Positions 9,061 to 17,159 of a stretch of 64,000 bases of DNA are shown here, one piece after another (position 1 is the first letter of the stretch; each line of letters opens with the position of its first letter). The stretch is from Mycobacterium lacus. Its GTDB lineage: Bacteria > Actinomycetota > Actinomycetes > Mycobacteriales > Mycobacteriaceae. Made by a program: the position numbers and the translations under genes. The stretch covers positions 186,001 to 250,000 of the forward strand of contig NZ_AP022581.1 of assembly GCF_010731535.1 (NCBI RefSeq). The letters run 5' to 3'. Under the pieces are notes generated by a model that made no database searches, was not told the origin of the DNA, and saw only the letters and a list, made by a program, of their open reading frames with translations.

Positions 9061-9098
9061 GCGGACTCGGGTGGTTCGGTGAACCGCCCTGAGTCCGC
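9061..9098. terminator. Hairpin after the TetR gene
   Basis: GCGGACTC plus GGGTGGTTC pair with GAACCGCCC and GAGTCCGC around a GGT loop, with one wobble pair and one bulged T. It lies 33 bp past the stop codon. No U-tract follows, as is usual for mycobacterial terminators. Confidence 0.55.
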
Positions 9099-9155
9099 GG
9101 GCATGTGCAACGGGTGGTATGGGACCGGGGCTCGGTGACGGGCGACAATGTTCGG

Positions 9156-9920
9156 ATGCGTCGCATGCGGCGTCTCCTTCCGCTCGTGGTCGTCGTCGCG
9201 CTCGTCACGGCGTCCGGCGCCTGCAAAGTTGGCTCGTCGTCCGAATCCGCGACCGTCACACCGCCGCGTATCCACCCCGTCGGCACCACCGTTGCGACCA
9301 GCCCCGACGTCCCGCCAGTCGGCGACGCCGCCCGTGCGGCCGGGTTCGTCGATGTTCGCAGTGTGGTTGCCGACGCGGTGATCGACCTGCGCTACGCGAC
9401 GACCAACAACTTCACCCACACGCAGCTGTATCCCTCCACCGCCCGATGCCTGGTACACCAAGACCTGGCGGCAGGCCTCGCCGCGGCCGCGGCGGCGTTA
9501 CGGCCGCAGGGGCACGTGCTGGTGTTCTGGGACTGCTACCGGCCGCACGACGTTCAAGTCAGGATGTTCAACGCGGTCCCCAACCCGGCCTGGGTGGCAC
9601 GCCCGGGTCCGTATGCGACCAGCCATGAGGCGGGGCGTTCGGTTGACGTGACATTCACCGGCGTGCAAGAGCAGTGCCCGTCCGAGCGGCAGGCCAGCGG
9701 GCTGTGCCTTGCCGACATGGGAACGGATTTCGACGACTTCACCCCGCGGGCAACGGCATTCGCGACCCAGGGCGTCAGTGCGCAGGCTCAGGCGAACCGC
9801 AGGGTTCTGCGAGACGCCATGAACTACGGCGGGTTGACGGTGTACCCGGGTGAGTGGTGGCACTTCGATGGTCCCGGCGCCGGCGTCGGCCGTCCGATTC
9901 TGAATGTGCCGGTCGACTAG
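9156..9920 (+). CDS. Exported M15-family D-Ala-D-Ala dipeptidase (VanX/DdpX-like)
   Basis: The 254-residue protein has an N-terminal signal with a possible lipobox (SGAC, Cys23). The peptidase part shows IDLRYAT, CYRP (Arg129), the zinc motif SHEAGRSVD (His157, Asp164) and EWWHF (Glu233, His236), all the expected VanX-type active-site residues. It should cleave D-alanyl-D-alanine or similar dipeptides outside the membrane. The ATG at 9156 is chosen because the signal peptide begins there. No van genes are nearby, so cell-wall turnover is more likely than glycopeptide resistance. Confidence 0.87.
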   Translation: MRRMRRLLPLVVVVALVTASGACKVGSSSESATVTPPRIHPVGTTVATSPDVPPVGDAARAAGFVDVRSVVADAVIDLRYATTNNFTHTQLYPSTARCLVHQDLAAGLAAAAAALRPQGHVLVFWDCYRPHDVQVRMFNAVPNPAWVARPGPYATSHEAGRSVDVTFTGVQEQCPSERQASGLCLADMGTDFDDFTPRATAFATQGVSAQAQANRRVLRDAMNYGGLTVYPGEWWHFDGPGAGVGRPILNVPVD

Positions 9921-9921
9921 C

Positions 9922-9940
9922 TGTCTCATATATTGAGACA
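9922..9940. promoter_or_regulatory. Palindrome TGTCTCA-TATAT-TGAGACA
   Basis: Perfect 7-bp arms flank an AT-only centre just after the dipeptidase stop and 68 bp before the methyltransferase. Its AT-rich loop looks more like an operator than a terminator, but no cognate regulator is adjacent. Confidence 0.35.
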
Positions 9941-10008
9941 TGCATTTCATAATGTGATCCGGCGTTGTAGGCTGCCAGCGGAGCACGCGCAGAGCAAGGG
10001 GCCGCACA

Positions 10009-10821
10009 GTGAGCGACAACCGTCCAGCCATCTACACGCACGGACATCACGAGTCGGTGCTGCGCGGTCACCGGCAACGCACCGTGGAGAACTCCGCGGG
10101 CTACCTGCTGCCCCACCTGCAGCCGGGGTTGTCCGTCCTGGACATTGGTTGCGGCCCCGGAACGATCACCGCCGGCCTCGCCGCCCGGGTCGCGCCCGGA
10201 CCGGTGACGGCCGTCGAACCCACCGACGACGCCTTGGACCTGGCTCGCGCGGAGGTCCGGCTGCGCAGTCTGGCAAACGTCTCGTTCGTGACCTCCGACG
10301 TGCACGCGCTCGACTTTCCCGACGACGCGTTCGATGTCGTGCACGCGCACCAGGTGCTGCAGCACGTCGCCGATCCGGTGCGGGCCCTGCGCGAGATGCG
10401 GCGGGTCTGTACGCGGGGCGGATTAGTAGCGGCTCGTGACGCCGACTACGCGGGGTTCATCTGGTACCCCCGCCTTGGGGCGCTGGACCGTTGGCGGGAT
10501 CTCTATGAACGCGCGGCTCGTGCCAACGGCGGCGAACCGGATGCGGGCCGAAGGCTGCTGTCGTGGGCCCAACGGGCGGGATTCGACGACATCACGCCCA
10601 CCGGCAGTCTCTGGTGCTTCGCGACGGCCGCGGACCGGCAGTGGTGGGGCGGAATGTGGGCCGACCGCATTCTTCAGTCGGATCTGGCTCACCAGCTGCT
10701 GGATTCAGGTCTGGCCACCACCGCAGAGCTCGAGGAGATGTCGAAGGCGTGGCGGGACTGGACCGCGGCCCCGGACGGTTGGCTCGCGATCCCCCACGGC
10801 GAAATCCTTTGCCGGGCATAG
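10009..10821 (+). CDS. Class I SAM-dependent methyltransferase
   Basis: The protein is 270 residues from GTG 10009. The SAM-binding motif LDIGCGPGTIT, the acidic end of strand two (AVEPTDDAL) and the DFPDDAFDVVHAHQVLQHV region are typical of the UbiE/Methyltransf_11 group. The substrate is not evident. It stands alone, and the following hairpin is split by an insertion sequence. Confidence 0.87.
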   Translation: MSDNRPAIYTHGHHESVLRGHRQRTVENSAGYLLPHLQPGLSVLDIGCGPGTITAGLAARVAPGPVTAVEPTDDALDLARAEVRLRSLANVSFVTSDVHALDFPDDAFDVVHAHQVLQHVADPVRALREMRRVCTRGGLVAARDADYAGFIWYPRLGALDRWRDLYERAARANGGEPDAGRRLLSWAQRAGFDDITPTGSLWCFATAADRQWWGGMWADRILQSDLAHQLLDSGLATTAELEEMSKAWRDWTAAPDGWLAIPHGEILCRA

Positions 10822-10852
10822 GCTCCCGGTCGCGAGCAGCCGCAAAAGCACC

Positions 10853-10860
10853 CCAAAATG
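10853..10860. repeat. Left 8-bp target-site duplication of the insertion sequence
   Basis: CCAAAATG directly precedes the left inverted repeat and is identical to 12490-12497. Confidence 0.9.
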
Positions 10861-12489
10861 GGCTCTTCTGACAGTTCCGTGGGTGGATAGCAGCGAAGTA
10901 GGGGCGCACGCCGTTGTGGCTTAAGGTTTCTGGCTTGTGAAGGGTCCGAAACCAAAGGAGCCAGCAACGACGTGCGCAATGTGAGGCTATGGCGTGCGCT
11001 GCTTGGTGTCGACCGCCGCACGGTAATCGAGGACATCGAGTTCGCTGAAGACGGCGATGGCGCGGAGTTGGTGGTGGCGCGGGTGCGCTCGCGCAGCGGT
11101 ATGTCGGGCCGCTGTGGCCGCTGTCAACGCAAGGCGCCCTGGTATGACCGGGGTGAGGGACCGCGGCGGTGGCGGGCTTGGACTTGGGCACGATCCGGGT
11201 GTTTTGAGGCCGAGGCGCCGCGGGTGAATTGCCCCGCCCATGGGCCGACCGTGGTGATGGTGCCGTGGGCGCGTCACCATGCTGGACACACGTTTGCCTT
11301 TGATGACACGGTGGCCTGGCTGGCGGTGGCCTGCTCGAAAACCGCGGTGTGCGAACTGATGCGAATCGCCTGGCGCACCGTGGGGGCAGTCGTGGCCCGG
11401 GTGTGGGCCGACACCGAAAAGACCGTCGATCGGTTCGCCAATCTGCGTCGTATCGGCATTGACGAGATTGCCTACAAACGCCACCACAAGTATTTGACGG
11501 TGGTGGTCGACCACGACAGCGGCCACCTGATCTGGGCCGCGCCCGGACGCGACACCGCCACCCTGCGGCGCTTCTTCGACGCGCTGGGTGCCGACCGGGC
11601 CGCGCAGATCACCCATGTGTCCGCCGATGCGGCGGACTGGATCGCCGACGTCGTCGCCGAGCGTTGCCCGGCCGCGATCCGTTGCGCCGATCCGTTTCAC
11701 GTGGTGGCCTGGGCCACCGAGGCCCTGGACGCCGAGCGGCGCCGGGCCTGGAATGACGCGCGGACGCTGGCGCGTACCGAGGCCAAATGGGGCCGTGGCC
11801 GGCCCGCCAAGAACACCGCGCCGCGGCCGGGTCATGAGCGGGCACGGCGGCTCAAGGGTGCCCGCTATGCGCTGTGGAAAAACCCCGAAGACCTCAGCGA
11901 ACGTCAAACCGCCAAACTGGCCTGGATCGCCAAGACCGATCCCCGGCTATACCGTGCCTATCTGCTCAAAGAGGGCCTACGGCACGTGTTTTCGGTCAAG
12001 GGCGAGGAAGGCAAACAGGCCCTGGACCGGTGGATCTCCTGGGCGCGGCGCTGCCGCATCCCGGTATTCGTCGAGCTGGCCGGCCGCATCGTGCGCCACC
12101 GCCAGGCCATCGACGCCGCCCTCGACCACGGCCTGTCCCAGGGACTGATCGAATCCACCAACACCAAAATCCGGGTCCTGACCCGCGTCGCGTTCGGGTT
12201 TCACAACCCCGCCGCACTGATCGCGCTGGCCATGCTCGCCCTCGGCGGCCACCGCCCCACACTGCCCGGCCGCGGCTAACACCCCACCAGGGCACCCCTG
12301 GCGGGCCCCTTCCGCAGCGTCGCCGATTCTGCGCCACCCGCGCGTCGGTGTCCATGTCGTTCCGCCTCGCTGCGCTCGGGGGGCTCCACATGGACACCTC
12401 CCACGCAGGCAGCGCCAACGAGCAACTATCGCGGAAGGGAGCAAGAAGAAACTTCCAACCCATCAACCCACGGATAGGTCAGGAGCACC
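10861..12489 (+). mobile_element. ISL3-family insertion sequence, complete
   Basis: The element is 1629 bp. Its ends are imperfect inverted repeats of about 30 bp: GGCTCTTCTGACAG at the left and, read inward on the other strand, GGTGCTCCTGACC at the right. Both continue into CCGTGGGT-GAT. It is flanked by 8-bp direct repeats CCAAAATG, the size made by ISL3 elements. One intact transposase gene occupies 10972-12279. Intact ends and duplication point to a fairly recent insertion. The 210 bp after the transposase hold no gene. Confidence 0.92.
10972..12279 (+). CDS. ISL3-family transposase
   Basis: The protein is 435 residues from GTG 10972. The N-terminal zinc-binding region has CGRCQRKAPWYD and a later CPAHG. 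A helix-turn-helix and a DDE catalytic domain follow, with IGIDEIAYKR, HVSADAADWI and GLIESTNTKIRVLTRVAFGF near the end. This is the DDE_Tnp_ISL3 arrangement at the usual length with no stops or shifts, so the enzyme may be active. Confidence 0.93.
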   Translation: MRNVRLWRALLGVDRRTVIEDIEFAEDGDGAELVVARVRSRSGMSGRCGRCQRKAPWYDRGEGPRRWRAWTWARSGCFEAEAPRVNCPAHGPTVVMVPWARHHAGHTFAFDDTVAWLAVACSKTAVCELMRIAWRTVGAVVARVWADTEKTVDRFANLRRIGIDEIAYKRHHKYLTVVVDHDSGHLIWAAPGRDTATLRRFFDALGADRAAQITHVSADAADWIADVVAERCPAAIRCADPFHVVAWATEALDAERRRAWNDARTLARTEAKWGRGRPAKNTAPRPGHERARRLKGARYALWKNPEDLSERQTAKLAWIAKTDPRLYRAYLLKEGLRHVFSVKGEEGKQALDRWISWARRCRIPVFVELAGRIVRHRQAIDAALDHGLSQGLIESTNTKIRVLTRVAFGFHNPAALIALAMLALGGHRPTLPGRG

Positions 12490-12497
12490 CCAAAATG
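12490..12497. repeat. Right 8-bp target-site duplication of the insertion sequence
   Basis: CCAAAATG follows the right inverted repeat and matches 10853-10860. Confidence 0.9.
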
Positions 12498-12543
12498 AGC
12501 CTTTTGGGGTGCTTTTGCGGCTGCTCGCGCTATGACCGCGCCA

Positions 12544-14067
12544 TCATATGGTAGGGAAACCCCCGCAGAGGGATTCGAAGGCATCGGCGACCTTGAGCAC
12601 GGTGGCGTCGTCGAATCGCTTGCCCACGATCATCATTCCGGCGGGCAGTCCGTCGACGAGGCCGGCAGGCACCGAGATCGCGGGATGGCCGGTGATGTCC
12701 AGCGGTGCGGTGTTGACGGCCTTGCCGCGCGCATTGGCGAGCAGCGTGACATCTTGGGGGCTGCCCGTCGGGAGTGTGTCGGCCGTGCCGGGGACGGTGG
12801 GCATCACCAGCACGTCGTATCGATCGAGCGCATCGTCGTAGGCGGCGCGCAGATACGGCAGCAAATTACGCGCCTTGGCATAGGATGCGCCGCAAAGCGT
12901 TCTCAGGCCGTAGTGGCCGCACAGCGCCGTTGCCCGGATGGTGCTGGCGAACTGATCGGCCTGGGCGAGTCGCTGACGTGCGAAGTGCGCCATCAGCTCT
13001 GGGTCGTAGAGTCCGTCCACACCGAGCCCGTAACCGTTGCCGTCGAGCATTTGATAGCTGGCACCGTCGGTAAAGATGACCGTGAAGACATGAATCGCGT
13101 TCCGGTGCCAGGGCACGCTGATCTCGCCGACCGTACAGCCGATCTCGGTGAAGCGCTGTGCCGCCGACCGCACCAGCTCATCGACCTCCGGACGCGAGCC
13201 CGACTGGCCGAAGCCCTCCGCGAGCAGGCCTACCCGCAGGCCGGCGACCTCGCCGGTGAGCCCGGCCCGGTAGTCGATAACGGGCACATCGCCACGCTGA
13301 CGTGGATCTCGGCCGTCCGGTCCGGCGAGCACCGTGAGCATCAGCGCCGCGTCGGCAACCGTGCGTGTCATGGGACCGAGGTGATCGATCGTTCGCTCGA
13401 TCGGGAACGCGCCGGTGTAGGGCACCAGGCCATGGGTCGGCTTGTGCCCGACGATGCCGCACAGCGCCGCCGGGATCCGGACTGATCCGCCCTGGTCGCC
13501 GCCGAGGGCCAGCTCGACCTCACCGGCGGCGACGAGCGCCGCACTGCCGCTGGACGACCCGCCCGCTTCGCGTGTGGGGTCCCACGGGTTGCGCACCGGC
13601 CCGGTGGCCGAGGTGAAGCTGGAACCCGAGCAACACATGTCCTCGCAGACGCTCTTGCCCGCAACGATCGCCCCGGCCGCGAGCAGGCGCTCGACGACGG
13701 TCGCGTCGCGGCTTGGGACGAAACCCTGCACCGCTCGCGACCCGTTCATCATCGGAATCCCGGCGACGGCGATGTTGTCCTTGATGGCTACCGCCCTGCG
13801 CGCTAGCGGCCCGTCGGCGCCGGAGGCGATCTCGGCGGTGACATACCAGGCGCCGAGGGGGTTCTCGCCCGGTTGCGGGAATCGGTAGCCACGTTCGGGC
13901 GCCTGCGGGCGCGCGACCTCGTCGTACAGCTCGTCGACCACGTCGTAGGACCTCAGGGTGTGCTCGACGGCGGCCCGGTATCTCTGCTGGGCCTCGATGT
14001 CGAGGTGGAACCCGAAGTGCGCGGCCGCGGCGTCGATGTCCGCCGCCGATGGCCTGGAAACCGCCAT
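12544..14067 (-). CDS. Amidase signature family enzyme
   Basis: The 507-residue protein shows the Ser-cisSer-Lys centre of the family: AVAIKDNIAVAG with the lysine, the glycine/serine-rich GGSSSGSAAL, and LGGDQGGSVRIPAALCG with the nucleophile serine. The family hydrolyses amides to acid and ammonia. Next to a CoA-ester catabolic cluster it may release a carboxylic acid that is then activated, but this is inference. It is divergent from the mutase operon with 147 bp between starts. Confidence 0.9.
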   Translation of the reverse strand: MAVSRPSAADIDAAAAHFGFHLDIEAQQRYRAAVEHTLRSYDVVDELYDEVARPQAPERGYRFPQPGENPLGAWYVTAEIASGADGPLARRAVAIKDNIAVAGIPMMNGSRAVQGFVPSRDATVVERLLAAGAIVAGKSVCEDMCCSGSSFTSATGPVRNPWDPTREAGGSSSGSAALVAAGEVELALGGDQGGSVRIPAALCGIVGHKPTHGLVPYTGAFPIERTIDHLGPMTRTVADAALMLTVLAGPDGRDPRQRGDVPVIDYRAGLTGEVAGLRVGLLAEGFGQSGSRPEVDELVRSAAQRFTEIGCTVGEISVPWHRNAIHVFTVIFTDGASYQMLDGNGYGLGVDGLYDPELMAHFARQRLAQADQFASTIRATALCGHYGLRTLCGASYAKARNLLPYLRAAYDDALDRYDVLVMPTVPGTADTLPTGSPQDVTLLANARGKAVNTAPLDITGHPAISVPAGLVDGLPAGMMIVGKRFDDATVLKVADAFESLCGGFPTI

Positions 14068-14096
14068 GTCGACCTCCGTCTAGTCGTCGCCTGAGC

Positions 14097-14157
14097 GCGA
14101 GCAGTCGCAAAAGTCCCCCATTTCGGGACGAAATGGGGGCTTTTGCGTCTGCTCAGC
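14097..14157. repeat. Long hairpin between divergent genes
   Basis: GAGCAGTCGCAAAAGTCCCC continues to a CATTTC arm end and pairs with GAAATGGGGGCTTTTGCGTCTGCTC, with one bulged T and one mismatch. The arms resemble the hairpins at 10831, 22509 and 42630. It lies between the divergent amidase and mutase starts, so it cannot terminate either gene and is best called a member of a repeat family. Confidence 0.7.
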
Positions 14158-14214
14158 GTAGGACGGGACGTGCGGTATTGGCATTCTCTTTTTTTGCAAG
14201 TACGTTATTCACCG

Positions 14215-15792
14215 ATGGATAATGGCTCTCAGACACCGTCCGGAATTCCGCTTGCCCCGGTATACGGCCCCCCGGACCGAGGCGCGGAGCCTCCGCCGCC
14301 GGGCGAGTTTCCCTTCACCCGGGGCAACTTCGCGTCCGGGTATCGAGGGAAGCTGTGGACCTTCCGCCAGTACTCCGGCTTCGGTACCGCCGAGGAATCC
14401 AATCGCCGCTACCGCTACCTCTTGGAACAAGGCGGGACGGGGCTCTCGGTGGCGCTTGACCTGCCGACCCAGTGCGGTTATGACTCCGACGATCCCGAGT
14501 TCGGTGAGGAGGTCGGCCGCGTCGGCGTTGCGGTGGACAGCCTGGCCGACGCCGAGATCCTGTTCGACGGCATCCCGCTGGACAAGATCAGCACGAGCAT
14601 GACGATCAACGGCACCGCGGCGATCCTGCTGGCCCTCTACGTCGCGGCCGCCGAGCGAAAAGGGATACCGCGGGCAAGGCTCACCGGGACCATTCAGAAC
14701 GACATCCTCAAGGAGTACGCCTCGCGCGGTACCTGGATCTGGCCTCCGGAGCCGTCGCTGCGGTTGATCGCCGACACCATCGAGTTCTGTGCTGCCGAGG
14801 TCCCACGATTCAACGCGATCTCAGTGGCCGGCGCGCACTTCCGCGACGCCGGGGCCACCGCCGTGCAGGAAATGGCGTTCACGCTTGCCGACGGCGTCAC
14901 CTATTGCGACACCGTGATCCAGCGAGGCCGCATGACGATCGACGAGTTCGCGCCCCAGATCTCGTTCTTCTTCTACACCCACGGCGACTTTTTCGAAGAG
15001 ATCGCCAAATACCGTGCGGGACGCCGGCGGTGGGCGACCCTGGTGCGGGAACGCTACGGTGCCAAGACGGACCGGGCATCGATGTTCCGTTTCGGTTGCG
15101 TGTGCGGCGGCGCGTCACTGTATGCGCCGCAGGCGCGCAACAACGTGGTGCGGGTGGCATACGAGGCCATGGCGGCGGTATTGGGCGGCGTGCAGTCGAT
15201 GTTCACCGCGGCCTGGGACGAGCCGTTCGCGCTGCCCACCGAGGAGTCCACCACGTTGGCGCTGCGCACCCAGCAGATCCTCGCCTACGAAACCGGTGTG
15301 GCCAAGGTCGCCGATCCGCTCGGCGGGTCGTACTTCGTCGAGGCCCTTACCGAGGCCACCGAGGCCCGCATCATCGAGATCATGGACGACCTCGAGCGGC
15401 ACGGCGGCATGGTCAGCGCGATCGAGGACGGCTATCTGCAGGGCCTGATCGCCGACGAAGCCTTTCGGATGCATCAGGACATCGAGGCCGGCACCCGGAC
15501 GGTGGTCGGGGTCAACCGGTTCGTCTCCGAGGAGCCGGAGCCGGACATCGTCACGTACGAACTCGACGCCGAGGGGCGCGATCTCCAGCTGAAGCGGCTC
15601 TCGAAGGTCAGAGCCGAAAGAGACAGTGCCGCAGTGCGATCTACCCTCGCCGCGTTGGCGCGCGGCGCGGAGGGATCCGACAATCTCATGCACATGCTGA
15701 TCGACTGCGCCAACGCCTACTGCACGGTCGGCGAGATGGTCTCCGCGCTCAAGGCGGTATGGGGGGAATTCCAGCAGCCGGTGGTGTTCTAG
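14215..15792 (+). CDS. B12-dependent acyl-CoA mutase, large (substrate) subunit
   Basis: The 525-residue protein is the TIM-barrel subunit of the methylmalonyl-CoA mutase family without its own B12 domain, as in IcmA or HcmA systems. Conserved blocks include WTFRQYSGFGTAEESN, DLPTQCGYDSD, STSMTINGTA and TGTIQNDILKEY. Tyr53 and Arg171 align without gaps to Tyr89 and Arg207 of Propionibacterium methylmalonyl-CoA mutase, which hold the substrate carboxylate. Isobutyryl-type mutases replace these with Phe and Gln. A dicarboxylic acyl-CoA substrate is therefore favoured. The ATG at 14215 is chosen where family similarity begins. The small subunit follows directly. Confidence 0.9.
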   Translation: MDNGSQTPSGIPLAPVYGPPDRGAEPPPPGEFPFTRGNFASGYRGKLWTFRQYSGFGTAEESNRRYRYLLEQGGTGLSVALDLPTQCGYDSDDPEFGEEVGRVGVAVDSLADAEILFDGIPLDKISTSMTINGTAAILLALYVAAAERKGIPRARLTGTIQNDILKEYASRGTWIWPPEPSLRLIADTIEFCAAEVPRFNAISVAGAHFRDAGATAVQEMAFTLADGVTYCDTVIQRGRMTIDEFAPQISFFFYTHGDFFEEIAKYRAGRRRWATLVRERYGAKTDRASMFRFGCVCGGASLYAPQARNNVVRVAYEAMAAVLGGVQSMFTAAWDEPFALPTEESTTLALRTQQILAYETGVAKVADPLGGSYFVEALTEATEARIIEIMDDLERHGGMVSAIEDGYLQGLIADEAFRMHQDIEAGTRTVVGVNRFVSEEPEPDIVTYELDAEGRDLQLKRLSKVRAERDSAAVRSTLAALARGAEGSDNLMHMLIDCANAYCTVGEMVSALKAVWGEFQQPVVF

Positions 15793-16218
15793 ATGGCCGT
15801 CCGGATCCTGATTGCCAAGCCCGGACTCGACGGTCATGACCGCGGCGCCAAGATCGTCGCCCGCACGCTGCGTGACGCCGGCTTCGAGGTCATCTACACC
15901 GGGATCCGGCAGCGGGTCGAAGACATCGCCTCGATCGCCGTCCAGGAAGACGTCGCCGTTGTCGGCCTCAGCATCCTGTCCGGTGCGCACCTGGCGCTCA
16001 CCGCACGTACCATCGAGGCGCTGCGCGCTGCCGACGCCGCCGATATCGCCGTCGTCGTCGGTGGCACGATTCCGCATGCGGATGTGCCCAAGCTGCTTTC
16101 CGCCGGCGCCGCGGCGGTGTTTCCCACCGGAACACCGCTCGACGCGCTGGTGCGTGACATCCGCGCGCTGACCGGCAAACCCGCACCTGCTGTGGAGGAA
16201 GAGTGCGCATCGGAGTGA
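15793..16218 (+). CDS. B12-binding small subunit of the acyl-CoA mutase
   Basis: The 141-residue protein is a stand-alone cobalamin-binding domain. The motif DGHDRG (Asp13, His15, Gly18) provides the lower axial histidine, GLSILSGAH contacts the nucleotide tail, and VVVGGTIP is the glycine-rich end. It begins immediately after the large-subunit stop codon, so the two are almost certainly made together and form the holoenzyme. The tail (AVEEECASE) is acidic. Confidence 0.93.
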   Translation: MAVRILIAKPGLDGHDRGAKIVARTLRDAGFEVIYTGIRQRVEDIASIAVQEDVAVVGLSILSGAHLALTARTIEALRAADAADIAVVVGGTIPHADVPKLLSAGAAAVFPTGTPLDALVRDIRALTGKPAPAVEEECASE

Positions 16219-17159
16219 TGGTCGGACCCGAGCGCGGCGATTCCGCGCGCAAGGTGATCCGGATGCTGGCCGACATCGACTGGGCCGAAACCACCGGCCT
16301 GGACACTGCCTGGATCCCGCAGATCCCCAACGACTTCGACGCGCTGGTGGCGGTTGCGCTGATGAGTGCGCACACCAGTCGCATCGAACTGGGCACGGCC
16401 GTCGTCCCATTGCAGGCGCAGCACCCAATTGCGTTGGCCCGTCAAGCCTTATCGGTGCATGCCGCGACCGGCGGACGGCTGGTGCTGGGCGTCGGCCCGT
16501 CGCACCACTGGATCGTGGACGACATGCTCGGGATTCCCTACGAGCGGCCCGCGGCCTACACCCGCGACTACCTCGAAGTGCTGCACGCCGCGTTCGCCAA
16601 CCCCGGCCCGGTCGACGTCGAAAACGACACCTTCCGGGTGCACAACCCTCTGGACTTGGCCCCGGTGGCACCTTTACCCGTGTTGGTCGCCGCGCTCGGG
16701 CCGGTGATGCTGACACTGGCCGGCGAGCGCGCCGACGGCACCGTGCTGTGGATGGCCGACGAACGCGCCATCGCCGAGCACGTGGTCCCGCGGATCACCA
16801 AGGCCGCCGACAATGCCGGGCGCCCAGCTCCGCGCATCGTCGCCGGTGTACCCGTCTGCCTATGCGGCACAGCCGAAGTCGACGTCGCGCGCGAGCGGGC
16901 CAACCGGATACTGGGGGAGGCCGAGGTGTCGCCGAACTATCAGCGACTGCTCGGGTACGGGGACGCGAAGGACGTCGGCGACATCTGCGCGGCCGGCGAC
17001 GAGGACGCGATCCTGGAACGGCTTCGCCGATTCGCCGACGCCGGCGTGACCGATCTGTCGGTGCGGCTCCTGCCGATCGGCGACAACCGCGAGGAGCGGG
17101 TGGCCTCCAAGCGCCGGACGCGCGACGTAATCGCGGCCCTCGCAACGGAGTTGCGGTGA
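16203..17159 (+). CDS. LLM-class F420-dependent oxidoreductase
   Basis: The protein is 318 residues from GTG 16203, overlapping the mutase small subunit by 16 bp. The luciferase-like barrel shows IELGTAVVPLQAQHPIALA, GGRLVLGVGPSHHW and a late LRRFADAGVTDLSV. It matches the mycobacterial F420-dependent LLM subgroup and should catalyse a hydride transfer on a carbonyl or alkene. Its role in the CoA pathway is unknown. Its stop overlaps the start of the CoA-transferase (GTGA). Confidence 0.85.
   Translation: MRIGVMVGPERGDSARKVIRMLADIDWAETTGLDTAWIPQIPNDFDALVAVALMSAHTSRIELGTAVVPLQAQHPIALARQALSVHAATGGRLVLGVGPSHHWIVDDMLGIPYERPAAYTRDYLEVLHAAFANPGPVDVENDTFRVHNPLDLAPVAPLPVLVAALGPVMLTLAGERADGTVLWMADERAIAEHVVPRITKAADNAGRPAPRIVAGVPVCLCGTAEVDVARERANRILGEAEVSPNYQRLLGYGDAKDVGDICAAGDEDAILERLRRFADAGVTDLSVRLLPIGDNREERVASKRRTRDVIAALATELR

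Larger units (their letters stand above)
10831..12529. repeat. Perfect 28-bp-arm hairpin split by an insertion sequence
   Basis: The left arm (10831-10858, starting CGCGAGCAGCCGCAAAAGC) and right arm (12502-12529) are perfectly complementary over 28 bp. Removing the insertion and one target copy rejoins them around a TGAGCC loop. It lies between the convergent methyltransferase and amidase genes, so it was probably their shared terminator. The arms are related to the hairpins at 14097, 22509 and 42630. Confidence 0.85.

Noticed and set aside
9105..9155. Upstream start for the dipeptidase
   Set aside because: It would put 17 hydrophilic residues before the signal peptide. ATG 9156 begins the signal directly.
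14215..16218. Canonical methylmalonyl-CoA mutase (mutA/mutB)
   Set aside because: The large subunit is about 525 residues without a fused B12 domain, and a stand-alone B12 subunit follows, unlike the MutA/MutB pair.
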